Of a DNA stretch of 64,000 nt, positions 51,230 to 60,580 are shown piece by piece. The translations under genes were made by a program, and so were the position numbers. Below the pieces are notes generated by a model. The model did not search any database. It was not told where the DNA came from and worked only from the letters and a program-made list of their open reading frames with translations. Position 1 is the stretch's first letter. Every line of letters begins with the position of its first letter. Location of the stretch: contig OY735207.1 of assembly GCA_963457665.1 (NCBI GenBank), positions 61,959,888-62,023,887 on the forward strand. The letters are read 5' to 3'. The DNA is from Thysanoteuthis rhombus (lineage: Eukaryota; Mollusca; Cephalopoda; Oegopsida; Thysanoteuthidae).

Positions 51230-51490
51230 GTTCGAAAGCGTGCAGGCACAAAGTGCAATGAACCCGATTCGTTGCGCAGAATTTCGCAAGGACGTCGGGA
51301 CAAGCTAGACTCTGTCCACAGGACGAATCCTGTTGTGCAAGAATCCCAAAGTCTCAACGCGTGATTTCGCGGAGTCATTAGGGCAGGATTGACTTGGTTC
51401 ACAGGACAGATCCTGTTGACGCCCTCCGGACGACCTGGTCTGTGATTCCGGAGATCGGGACAATCCTGAACGGTAATCAACTAAGGACGG
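51230..51490. repeat. GC-rich 82-bp degenerate tandem repeat
   Basis: Two full units and one partial unit are spaced 81-83 bases apart, anchored by ATTTCGC at 51281 and 51364 and ATTCCG at 51445. CACAGGACGAATCCTGTTG (51317-51335) and CACAGGACAGATCCTGTTG (51400-51418) are the conserved core, each a 6-base hairpin with a 4-base loop. CpG content is far above that of the surroundings. The minus-strand frames here (Arg/Pro-rich) are not supported as genes. Confidence 0.55.
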
Positions 51491-51813
51491 GGGCGTCAAA
51501 GAACAGATACTACACTTTGATTTTACCGATGTTCAAAATGTTACTAAATGATGAACGTTGTTTACATTGAGTTCAACAAAACAAATTGAATAATAATTAA
51601 AATGTAAACATTTTGGCATTTCTGACAGGTCGCTGTGTCACCTCAAAAATTGTTTTAATCAACTTGATTAATTTTTGCGCTAGCTTTCGATCTACAAAAC
51701 CTTCATCTCCTCAAGAAATTTGTTAGTTTAGTAATTAGTTGATTTTTTTTGGGGGGGGGGGGGTAATTGAATATAAATATGAAGTGAAAACGAGGGGTGT
51801 TTGAAAAATATTT

Positions 51814-52304
51814 CCGAACGACCGGGCAAAGTCCGGGCCCTTTTCATAGTATGGAGGGAGGCTACCAGGAGATCATATACTGATCTGTTCGGGCATATCC
51901 AGACAGGTTAACATGTCCGAAACTCTGGATTTGCTGTAACAGTTCGTATTTAACGTTTCACCGAGCTCGGTCTAACTCCGGATAGATTTTAGTAAATACC
52001 ATGTAGGGATTAAATGCCAACGTATAGCCACGTAGTGATGATACATCAAATGTGCACGTCCAGACAGGTAGGAATGCTGAATGTTGCAATTAATAATTAT
52101 TCAGGGTTCGGATGTGGCTATTTACCATCCCCCAAGATGAGCAAAAAGCACGTGAGATGCTAAAAATGCAAACGTCCAGCTTCGGAGGCGTCCGAATCTA
52201 TCTGTACTTAACTGAACCTGTCCGGACATACACGGAAGCGTCCGGACCTGGTAGGTCTCCAAAACTGTGAAAAGCGGGTTTGGATTTTGCCTGGTCGTTC
52301 GAAC
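51814..52304. mobile_element. CpG-rich element with ~100-bp terminal inverted repeats
   Basis: The left arm from 51816 (GAACGACCGGGCAAAGTCC, CTACCAGG, ATATCCAGACAGGTT) matches the reverse complement of the right end from 52301 (GAACGACCAGGCAAAATCC, CTACCAGG, ATGTCCGGACAGGTT). The match covers about 100 bases with scattered, mostly transition-type, differences. The interior of about 290 bases has no transposase frame but holds another TCCAGACAGGT copy near 52069. It looks like a non-autonomous DNA transposon. No target duplication was settled, so the superfamily is unknown. Confidence 0.7.
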
Positions 52305-53059
52305 CGGGTATAGATTTTACAAAACGCAGAAAACTTAGCCCTACTTTGCTCCAGTATCACCATTCGTGCAACACATATAATTTTCAAATGCCCACTTTTT
52401 ATGAAAACGATAGCTACATTGTCAAAATTAATTATTTTTGAAAATTCGTAAAAAGCAAAAATAATAGAATAAAATAAAATCCCTAGTAAAGGGAGAAAAT
52501 TTATTGTTACACAAGGTTTTCAATACATCAGTGCACGCGAATGGCGGAATTGGCACAAAGTAAGGGCTTGTTTTCCCATTATATTTTTACTGAAACAACC
52601 CCTTTACTAAAACTTTTTTTTTTTTTTTTAATCTTTTTTTAAATCAAATTTTTTCAGGACTGGAAAAAAATCCTGAGGAGAGGAAGGATCGGAAGCATAA
52701 AAAAAATTGTCGCAATTTTTTCCACGGCATTTCAGAAGTGCTGAGATGTTTAATCAATAAATTCATTATCAATTATTCAAAAAAAACAAAAACGAATTAA
52801 TGGCTTTCCTCAGACCCGTGAGCACTAGTTCATTTTGGGGCTTTTATTTTTCCAAGTTGAAGACAAAACCAGCTCCCAAACTAAAAGAAATGATAATGTG
52901 CTTCCGACGAAAATAAATATACTTTTAGTCGTTTACTGTTTACTTAATTTTTCAATTTTGGACTTTCTTATACACTTTGTTATGATTAACTCATTTGTTG
53001 TAACAAACCGAGAGTTCTCCAAGTCACGGGATAAATTTCGGACGTTAAGCTACGGAATC

Positions 53060-53095
<36 letters not shown>

Positions 53096-53609
53096 ATACA
53101 TAATTTAAATATTTTTCTCCTGTTATATTCAAAATATTAATGAATGACGAAAGTTGTTTTCATCAAGTTCAACAAAACATTCTCCAGTAAAAGTCGGAAA
53201 TATGAAAATTTCCAAAACAAATGAGCTCAGAGCTGGTTTCAATTTCGTATTTTATCCGGGAAAACCTACAAACCCCATTAGCTCGTCGGATTATCATTTA
53301 TAGTGAAGTACACTTAAAGAAAAAAAAAAAAAACATTTCTATAAAGTTTCTGCAGATTCTAATTTTTATTTATTTTCTTGATCAGTCTATTATTATAAAT
53401 ACGAAGAAAAAATAGAAAAAGAAAAAAAAATAATTTGAAATTCAATTTTCAATCGCCGTGAGAAATAGTATGGAAAGGAATAAAAAAATTCCACCTGTCA
53501 TTCGACGTTGTTTTCAGGGAAAAGAATGTTGTAATCGACACTCTATAACACAGTCCGGGCCTCAAACAATGGTCACAAAGTCAGTGAACGATTTACACGA
53601 GCAAATTCA
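52305..53609. other. AT-rich stretch with (TA)n at 53061-53091
   Basis: Apart from the TA tract, nothing was recognised. Small open frames at 52835-53095 and 53221-53415 run into low-complexity sequence. Confidence 0.35.
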
Positions 53610-53680
53610 TTAAAAAACAGGATCCCACTTTCTGACCACCTCGCTATCATCCGCCATGTTCGAATCACTCTACATAAGGC
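53610..53680 (-). CDS. Candidate first coding exon (start-codon exon)
   Basis: On the minus strand a strong acceptor (GTTTTCTTGAACTGTGCATT, TTCAG ending at 53681) opens an exon with an ATG at 53657-53655 in good context (GAACATGGCGG). The frame reads MADDSEVVRKWDPVF and then stops, so a donor must lie inside it. AGAAA|GTGGGA (GT at 53628-53627) is possible. With that donor the phase would fit an acceptor just before 48226. The exact boundaries and the link to other exons are inference. The alternative is a spurious ATGGCGG. Confidence 0.3.
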
Positions 53681-53791
53681 CTGAAAATGCACAGTTCAAG
53701 AAAACAATCTAACCAAATATAAAGGAAACAGCCGGATTATCATTCTGAGACATTTTGCAGAAATACTTAGGGTATTGAATAATTAACTTAC

Positions 53792-53990
53792 AGTTATTGG
53801 CTTGAAATAGAGATCCAAACGGAGTCCCTTGTATAATAGAAGTCCGTAGTCGTCACTGACGACAATCCATCAACGTGAACACAAATGGTATAGGTGGCAA
53901 GAAGCGATATAACTAAAAGCCAACCAAAATGTCTCCGATAAGTATGGATGCTCGGTGATGCTACAATAATAATTATTTGTCTGTTGTTCA
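53792..53990 (-). promoter_or_regulatory. Candidate 5' non-coding exon and promoter
   Basis: The minus strand has a perfect donor AACT|GTAAGT with GT at 53791-53790, giving a 111-base intron to the acceptor at 53681. A CCAAT motif within GCGCGCTCCAATCACTG lies just upstream (about 53989-54005), and CpGs are more frequent than in the flanks. The exon carries stops near its end, so it would be 5' UTR. One of its frames resembles a signal peptide (HFGWLLVISLLATYTIC) but has no methionine. Confidence 0.25.
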
Positions 53991-54219
53991 GTGATTGGAG
54001 CGCGCAATTGGGTAAAAAACTATCATAGATTTTTTAATGTTTTCAAAATTGAACTATACACTTATACTAAAGAAAAAGTTACAGGATGATAAATTATTTT
54101 ATTATTATTATGATTCTTAATCATATTAAATACTTATTATATGAAGTTCTTGATTTCATGTAGTTTTCAGTTGATTGAAGTAAAAGCAAAAAAAAAAAAA
54201 AACACCAAGCAATTACTAT

Positions 54220-54480
54220 TCAAAGATTGTCATGTAATGGCTTTTCCACCTGCAGCAGATTTCAAATTCACATTACTTATCGCTTTCCAGATCACACAAT
54301 CTTGAGCATGAGTGTTTGTCTGGGTCCAGTTGTTACATTTTGACCAGAGTGGTATGTTGTCAGGCTATCTGCCTTTTGGTTGTCCTCGTTTACTTTGGCC
54401 CGGTATGCTACCTTTAAAGTATTACTTTGTAAGTCCTGTTTTTGATTGCATGATGTGTCCAAGTAGTGGACCTATTTCTG
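54220..54480 (-). mobile_element. LINE 3' end, another non-LTR lineage
   Basis: The minus strand translates to RITEQK, then with a frame change SIPGQSKRGQPKGR, PDNIPLWSKCNNWTQTNTHA, QDCVIWKAISNVNLKS. The order [G-x-R-x-RGRPKKRW]-[DNI-x-W]-[A-x-DR-x-W] is the C-terminal tail of CR1/jockey-style LINE ORF2 proteins. The fragment stops at the edge of the 27-bp tandem array. Confidence 0.6.
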
Positions 54481-54496
54481 TTCAGTGATTCTAACA

Positions 54497-55010
54497 TTGA
54501 AGATGGAAGACAATAAGCAAAATTTGAAGATGGAAAACAATAAGCAAACTTTGAAGATGGAAGACAATAAGCAAACTTTGAAGATGGAAGACAATAAGCA
54601 AAATTTGAAGATTGAAAACAATAAGCCAAATTTGAAGATGGAAAACAATAAGCCAAATTTGAAGATGGAGGACAATAAGCAAAATTTGAAGATTGAAAAC
54701 AATAAGCCAAATTTGAAGATGGAGGACAATAAGCAAAATTTGAAGATGGAAGACAATAAGCAAAATTTGAAGATGGAGGACAATAAGCAAAATTTGAAGA
54801 TGGAGGACAATAAGCAAAATTTGAAGATGGAAGACAATAAGCAAAATTTGAAGATGGAGGACAATAAGCAAAATTTGAAGATGGAGGACAATAAGCAAAA
54901 TTTGAAGATGGAAGACAATAAGCAAAATTTGAAGATGGAAGACAATAAGCAAAATTTGAAGATTGAAAACAATAAGCAAAATTTAAAGATAGAAGACAAT
55001 AAGCAAATTT
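54497..55010. repeat. 27-bp tandem array, about 19 units
   Basis: The unit is GAAGATGGAAGACAATAAGC plus AAAATTT (27 bases, nine codons). It gives LKMEDNKQN on the plus strand, and all three minus frames are open. Variant units carry ATT for ATG, AAC for GAC, CCA for CAA and GAG for GAA. Most of these variants change amino acids, so there is no sign of protein-level constraint. I treat it as a minisatellite. Confidence 0.9.
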
Positions 55011-55075
55011 TTCCACGTTTGCGTTGGCCTGAGACAACCTTCTTAGCATAGTCTTACAAGTTTTGTTTTCAATCA
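55011..55075 (-). mobile_element. Second LINE piece flanking the 27-bp array
   Basis: On the minus strand AAAACAAAACTTGTAAGAC, AGGTTGTCTCAGGCCAACGC and AAACGTGG align with AAAACAGGACTTACAAAG, GGTAGCATACCGGGCCAAAG and TAAACGAGG at 54380-54446. The two copies are in the same orientation, one on each side of the array. Confidence 0.5.
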
Positions 55076-55679
55076 TTTATTATGCAAATATGAGGCATTT
55101 GCTTTTCCCCTTATCAAAGAGAGGTGGGGAAGTTGGTCTGGTTTTTTAGGGAGGTGATATTGATCCTATCTGTTTGTCAACAGAAAGTGATAAAAACACA
55201 TTATTCTGTTCTGGAATAGCTCAATTTTTTTTAGGAAGGTTTGGCATTCCATATGAGACAGTCAAGGTCATTCAGAATGGCAGCATAAGCTAACTTATCT
55301 GGTCCTTCCCCGATCGACAAACTGATTATTACTTATTGATCCTCCGACCAATTGGATATTATTGATATAACAAGATTTAGGCTAAATTCTGAAAGAAAAA
55401 AAAAATGATTCCCATCAATTCAAGTACTCATAAAAATTTGTTGTATTCAGTTTTGTACATAAGCAAAAATTTGGTCAGATGTGTGATACCCTCCAAATAT
55501 TCCAAGAATCATCTCTTATATAGTTTTCTTCAAGTTTGAAAATTTTGTTTAGAAGAGGAATTTGGCCATGCATGCCTTCAAAATTTGGCTAAATCTACAG
55601 AACCCTGAAAAATAACACAAATCCCACTTTTAAGTACCTTTTTTTTATTCTTATCAGCAGTTTCCTTTTAGTTAAGAGA
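55076..55679. other. AT-rich non-coding stretch
   Basis: No feature was recognised. Confidence 0.4.
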
Positions 55680-55870
55680 CATGGTAAGTTTAGATTAGAC
55701 CAGCACTAGGCTAACTGACGGGAAGTGTCGGGTAAAATAACCATATCATGCCAATCTTCCAAATGGGTAAGGCCTGCCAACCTGCCTTGGAAATTAGCAT
55801 TCAAAATCCTGGCTTTTACTGGTGGCAAATATACAACTATCTTAGCCACTAAACCAGCTAACATATATCT
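55680..55870 (-). mobile_element. tRNA-derived SINE, family H
   Basis: The minus strand reads TTAGCTGGTTTAGTGGCTAA (A-box region), TTTGCCACCAGTAAAAGCC (anticodon arm region) and CAGGATTTTGAATGC (degenerate B-box). A body with AGGCAGGTTGGCAGGCCTTA follows. A second copy in the same orientation lies at 57860-58040. Confidence 0.5.
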
Positions 55871-55879
55871 AATCTAAAC

Positions 55880-56340
55880 TTGATCTCTCTCTGATTACAT
55901 ATCAGCTGCAACAGCAGCACTGCAAGACAAAGGCCATTCCCATCTCCTTCTACGACGAGCATGATTGGGCTAATTTCAGTCATGTCTTACCAGCAAACTT
56001 TTCTATCTCATCTCTCCATCTTGTCTTGTCTTTTCCTTGTTAATAGTCCCACAGGTACCATTTGGTTAGCCTTTTGCCCCATCTGCTGTCTTCTTTTTCT
56101 CCCTATGTGCCCTGCCCATCTCCATTTTCATGGATTAATTATTAGGACAATATCCTTTACCCTAGATCTATGTTGATCTTTTCCTCTTGCTAGGATTTTT
56201 CCTCACAATGCTCTTTACATCGCCCTCTCTGCCGTTCTGAGTTGATTTTTGAGTGGTTTTGTAAGTTTCTAGGTTGCACACGCATACATCATAACCGGTT
56301 TTATGCATTGATTGTATACTTTACATTTTAAGCGTATTAT
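55880..56340 (-). mobile_element. LINE 3' end, RTE-like
   Basis: The minus strand translates to KVYNQCIKPVMMYACAT, KLTKPLKNQLRTAERAM, RVKDIVLI, KWRWAGHIGRK and, after frame changes, EKFAGKT, LKLAQSCSS, KEMGMAFVLQ. It is the closest relative in the window of the 42230-42735 fragment and is likewise only the post-RT tail. Its 3' end abuts the family H SINE. Confidence 0.75.
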
Positions 56341-57416
56341 CAATTTACTTTCAATATGTCTGTATATATCTAATGCTTTCCAGATGAAAGGATTTCAGAG
56401 AAATCATCTAATCATAGGATATTAATGAAAAAAATAGCCTAGCTAGGATGATGCCACCTTAGTCTTCTTAAAAGTACACACATCCACACACACACACACA
56501 CACACACACTTATCCCATTTTTTTTTCCACAGAAAAAAAAATTTTTTTTTAAATATGATTACATAAACTTTTGATCATAAAATTAAAAGTTGTCTCTGTA
56601 TCCTCGTTTTGATTGAATGAACTTTTGATCAAATTAAAACTATATATTTATTAATTCTCTTGTAAAAGTACGTTCAAATTTCTCTAAGTAACATAAATAT
56701 TGTAAATACAGAAGCAGAATATATTTGATATTTACTAAGTCTAGCTCGACCAATTGTGAAACTAAGGATTTCATGAAATAACTGAAATGATCAGATATTT
56801 CACAAAATTAATAGTTTCACAATCTTGCTGTGATATGTACTTATTTGCTTAATTGCAGCTGACAGTTGGTTAAATTCTTCCATTATATATTTATACTTCA
56901 CATAAATTAATCACTTGCGTGTGTACCAGAACTTATCTAAAAAAAAAAAATATGTTGAAGTTTTGGTTGACGGCCTCTAATATGACTAAAATAATAGCCT
57001 GTGCATGTACCAGAACGATGATCTAAAAAAATTATCAAAAGAAAATAGATCTTAAAGCTAAAAATGAAATAAATAATACTAGCACACAAGATTTGGACAT
57101 TGTTGATTCAAAATGACCATAGAGACCCAAAACAAAAACCATTTCAAGATGGAGGCTAGAGGTATACTCGGGTTAATCTTTAATGTTATAGCCCCAAAAC
57201 ACATAGACAGACACTCAAAGAGAGAAAAATCTGTAACCCTCTTGGCAAGATGGTTGGACCATCTGTGGGACTGCAGTAATTCAATGGGAAGGAAAAAAAA
57301 AAAAAAAGGACCAGTTATGATAAAGAGAAGCACTCATGCACACACACAGAAGGTTAGATGATTGCAATACATCACTTTCAAAATTTAATTTTGCAAACAT
57401 TGACTTTTATCAGGAA
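56341..57416. other. Non-coding stretch with (CA)n
   Basis: A (CA)n tract lies at 56482-56508. Overlapping frames at 57079-57361 have no recognisable domain. Confidence 0.4.
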
Positions 57417-57660
57417 CAGGTCTGGTTAGTCACTCAATAGAAACCATCACATCATCAAAAGTCTTTTGGCAGCATGCCATGTTGGGGTGAACAATTTTTA
57501 AAAGAATGGAAAAAAAAGGGTGATCAATTAATATTTTGGGGCAGTGATCACTGAAAAAGTCTGAATTTTCAAAAGAATATGTGCGAATACTACTGGACAT
57601 TTACTAAAAAATCAATTTAGCATAAACTTACATTGCAAATTGAAGCTTGTATCAGCTAAA
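57417..57660 (+). repeat. Dispersed repeat family A, copy 4
   Basis: GGTCTGGTTAGTCACTCAAT, AGTCTTTTGGCAGCATGCCA, GGGTGATCAATTAAT and TCAATTTAGCATAAACTTAC match the 16 kb copy. The distal block is missing. Confidence 0.6.
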
Positions 57661-57859
57661 ATTACATTTTTCATATCTTGCTTTGATACAATAAAAAATT
57701 GACCATCAAAGTTGTTGTCAGTAGAATTCTGTTCTAAGTGCTAAAAGGTTTTCCAAACAATGATGTCAAGTTTGATTCCCTATTCATGAAGTGGTCTCTT
57801 GGACAGCTTAGTAAATCAGAATGGGGGATAGTGAATAAATTTCATTGGTAAGCTTAACA
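57661..57859. other. Short non-coding stretch
   Basis: Nothing was recognised. Confidence 0.3.
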
Positions 57860-58040
57860 TGAATATCAGTAAATATCAAAATCGAAAAGCCAGGATTACC
57901 TAAATACATCAGGCTGAATAGATGTAGGAAGATAGCATTATACCAATTCTCAAAGAGGGAAAATGCCTGCTTAAAGAATCAGCATTCAAAAACTTGGCTC
58001 TTTAAGAGTTAGTGGTGTAAAACAATCATCCTACAATTAT
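57860..58040 (-). mobile_element. tRNA-derived SINE, family H, copy 2
   Basis: The block AATGCTGATTCTTTAAGCAG, GCATTTTCCCTCTTTGAGAA, TTGGTATAATGCTATCTTCC on the minus strand aligns with the body of the 55680-55870 copy. Confidence 0.45.
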
Positions 58041-58059
58041 ATCAAAAAAGAAATATGTA

Positions 58060-58358
58060 TATATATTATATATATTATATATAAAAAATAAATCCAATCC
58101 AACAAAATAAGTCACTTGACCTAGACAGCATAAATAGAGTAAACAAAGAAGAATGGGGCTGCTGCAGGAATCATACTTGCGACTGATAAGGTAGCTGCTT
58201 CAATCTAGTGTTCTTAACTTTTGAACTAAATAGTCCTATAGTTATGTGGGCCTTTGGATGTTAAGATCAATAGTTGAAAGCAATGCTGTGTTGAAGCAGT
58301 TACCCCATCAGTCGCAGGTTCAATTCCTGCAGCAGCTCCATTTTTCTTTGTTTATTCT
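58060..58358. mobile_element. Inverted pair of tRNA-derived SINEs (family F)
   Basis: The left arm 58141-58205 and right arm 58291-58358 are inverted repeats of about 65 bases. The right arm read forward has CATCAGTCGCAGGTTCAATT, CCTGCAGCAGCTCCA. Its T-arm GCAGG-TTCAATT-CCTGC pairs perfectly, and CCA follows. The outer tail ATTTTTCTTTGTTTATTCTA is common to the other family F copies at 58850-59008 and 59440-59625. The tRNA 5' half is degenerate, so this is a SINE head and not a tRNA gene. Confidence 0.65.
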
Positions 58359-58365
58359 AAGGAAA

Positions 58366-58780
58366 GAAATGGCATGAAGATGGTTCCATGCACAACTAAT
58401 ATCCTCCTGGCCACCCTTGGTCAGTCCATTTGTATGAAAATGTGATCCATGTTCAACAACACACCCTGAGAAACTCAAGAAGGTCAGCCCGACACCATTC
58501 TATGACTCAGCATTAGTCATCAGATCTTACTCTGGCTTATGCACTGTGACTTGAAATTCCATCCATACAACATTCAGCTTGTCCAAGATTCGATAGAGGG
58601 AAATAAAGCAGTAAGAATAATGTTCCACAACAAATTTTTAGACAAGGTGAATTGAGATCCAGTCACATTTGATTTTTTTTTGAGTGGGTTTGTAAACAAA
58701 CAAAACAGTCACTACGGGGCAGAGAAATACTCCAATCAGTTACACCAGGAACTCATTCACAGCGTATTCCCTTATCCACA
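58366..58780 (+). pseudogene. Tc1/mariner-like transposase remnant
   Basis: The plus strand translates in pieces to the N-terminal half of an IS630/Tc1/mariner-superfamily transposase. ENVIHVQQHTLRNSRRSAR is the segment before the helix-turn-helix. DLKFHPYNIQLVQDSIEGNK (58548 onward) is the end of the second helix-turn-helix. GFVNKQNSHYGAEKYSNQLH (58684 onward) corresponds to the strand after the first catalytic Asp. The stretch that normally carries that Asp (SDEAHF-like) is missing through a small internal deletion, and there is at least one stop and one frame change. The copy ends before the second catalytic Asp at the (GT)n(TA)n tract. It begins directly after a SINE. Confidence 0.7.
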
Positions 58781-58793
58781 GTAAATGAGAGAG

Positions 58794-58845
58794 TGTGTGT
58801 GTGTGTGTGTATATACATATATATATATATAAAAAATACATATAT
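58794..58845. repeat. (GT)n(TA)n microsatellite
   Basis: About nine GT units pass into interrupted TA units. The tract terminates the transposase remnant. Confidence 0.85.
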
Positions 58846-58849
58846 ATGT

Positions 58850-59008
58850 TGAGAAATGGATATATGATCAGACAATATGACTATAAATCGCATCATATTG
58901 AAATTCTTATTTGAAATGATCTCTGTTATTACATGTATCATTTGGCCTAGGCAATGTAAATAGAACAAACAATCAAAGAAAATGGGGCTGCTGCAGGAAT
59001 CAAGTCTA
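58850..59008 (-). mobile_element. SINE family F copy, truncated head
   Basis: GTAAATAGAACAAACAATCA, AAGAAAATGGGGCTGCTGCA, GGAATCAAG is the reverse complement of the F tail and B-box. The tRNA head is cut at the B-box. Confidence 0.5.
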
Positions 59009-59009
59009 G

Positions 59010-59420
59010 AAAGCTTTACAGCTTTAAACAATATATTTTTTTTTTTAAACTTTCTTTCCAAACTATTCTTTCATATCATTTTAATCACTTATTTCAGTAT
59101 CTATTAAAGTAATTTTCTTCATTGGTTTCATATTTTACACAGACTTTGACATTATAGTACAGTGTGTGAATATCAATTGTAGGGATCATCAGTTGTTCAC
59201 CATGAAATTGTTTCAGGTATTCAAAAACAAAACAGTTATATTAACGCCCGCCCCCCCAGCAGTGTTGAACAAAACCACCTCCCCTTCAGTTATGATTTTA
59301 ATATATGTATATCTCCTGTCATATAACAAGTAGTTTATCATTTTATATAGGATATCAGTGTTTTGTATATGGATGTTTTTTTATACTAACATTAAATTTT
59401 TCAATACACTGGGCTTACTT
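59010..59420 (+). repeat. Dispersed repeat family E, copy 2 (uninterrupted)
   Basis: It aligns with 28640-28860 plus 29465-29690 without the LINE seen there. It therefore shows the empty-site state of family E. The class is unknown. Confidence 0.6.
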
Positions 59421-59439
59421 ACGTGTATAGATATATATG

Positions 59440-59625
59440 TATGTATATATACTTAAGAAATGGACATATTTGGTCCAACAGAATGAATTATGAATTGCAT
59501 TATATTATAGAGAAACTTATTTGAAATGATCTGTCATTACACGGTTAATATGTCACTCAATTAAGACAACGTAAATAGAATAAAAAATTGCAGAAAATAG
59601 GGCTGCTGCAGGAATCAAAGCTGCC
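59440..59625 (-). mobile_element. SINE family F copy, truncated head
   Basis: AAGAAATGGACATATTTGG, ACTTATTTGAAATGATCTGT, GTAAATAGAATAAA and AATAGGGCTGCTGCAGGAAT, CAAAGCTGCC parallel 58850-59008. Confidence 0.5.
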
Positions 59626-60527
59626 ACCAAGAAAAAAAAAAAGAATCCCAAATGGCTAGCTATAAATATGATTCACACTTGATTTAATCTGCTTACAATA
59701 TCAATCTATGAAAAATTAAAAACATTTTATGTAAGAAATAAACCTATTCTAAACAAAAAGAAAAGTATTTCAGCTAATCCAAATGTTGAGGTCTAAATAG
59801 AATTAAATGATTTTGACTGAAAACTAATCATTTAGGAACAGGAATATATTTTGTATAGTATTTATTGTAACTGGATAGTTAGTCCCATAGAGAATAAAAC
59901 TACTTTTAGTTGTAAGGCTATTATAAAATTATAATAGTAACATAAATTACAACGTCTGATGTTTATTGCCATTGGCTACTGACAGCTAAACTTCAAAAGG
60001 AAAATTAATAGCTTGTTGAAACAATCAAATGCCGTTCTATTACAAGAGACAGAGGAAGTCAACAGAAGAAAAATCAAGTTTAAATCAGCTGTAACTAGAA
60101 ACACTTTTACCCACAGTGCTCACCTTATCAGTTAAATTATCAGTGGCTATTTTAAGGGAAACGTGACTAAACAGTTCGTTTTTGTTTAATCTATTCTCAA
60201 CACAACTTTTGAGATATTTCTATCCCAACTAAAAATTAATGATAAAAACAAAACTGGATCTTACAAAACTACCATACTCAATGTGGATCATTTATTCATC
60301 TTTTATTGTACATCATTTTCTCATTCTTACTTCGTTGAGAAAAGTTAACATTTCTAAGCTCTTGAAATTGTCGTAATGCCTGGTCAATGTTCATTATCTG
60401 TGGGTCATTTACATAACCATACTGTGTAGCAGTAAAGGGGATCTTGACTACCACTCAGTTACAGTGTCAGACCAAAGCCTTGACATTTAACTATTCCACT
60501 TGAGAAGGTGATAAGAATGAAGAAAAG

Positions 60528-60580
<53 letters not shown>

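Noticed and set aside
51211-51499. Arg/Pro-rich minus-strand frames of 64-89 codons
   Set aside because: They lie on the GC-rich 82-bp tandem repeat, where stop codons are rare because of composition.
54414-55076. Frames of 162-220 codons with nine-residue repeats on both strands
   Set aside because: The 27-base unit keeps every such frame open. The variants are mostly amino-acid changing and there is no promoter or splice context.
58270-58343. Functional tRNA gene
   Set aside because: The T-arm is perfect, but the acceptor, D and anticodon stems cannot be paired, and related SINE copies lie nearby.
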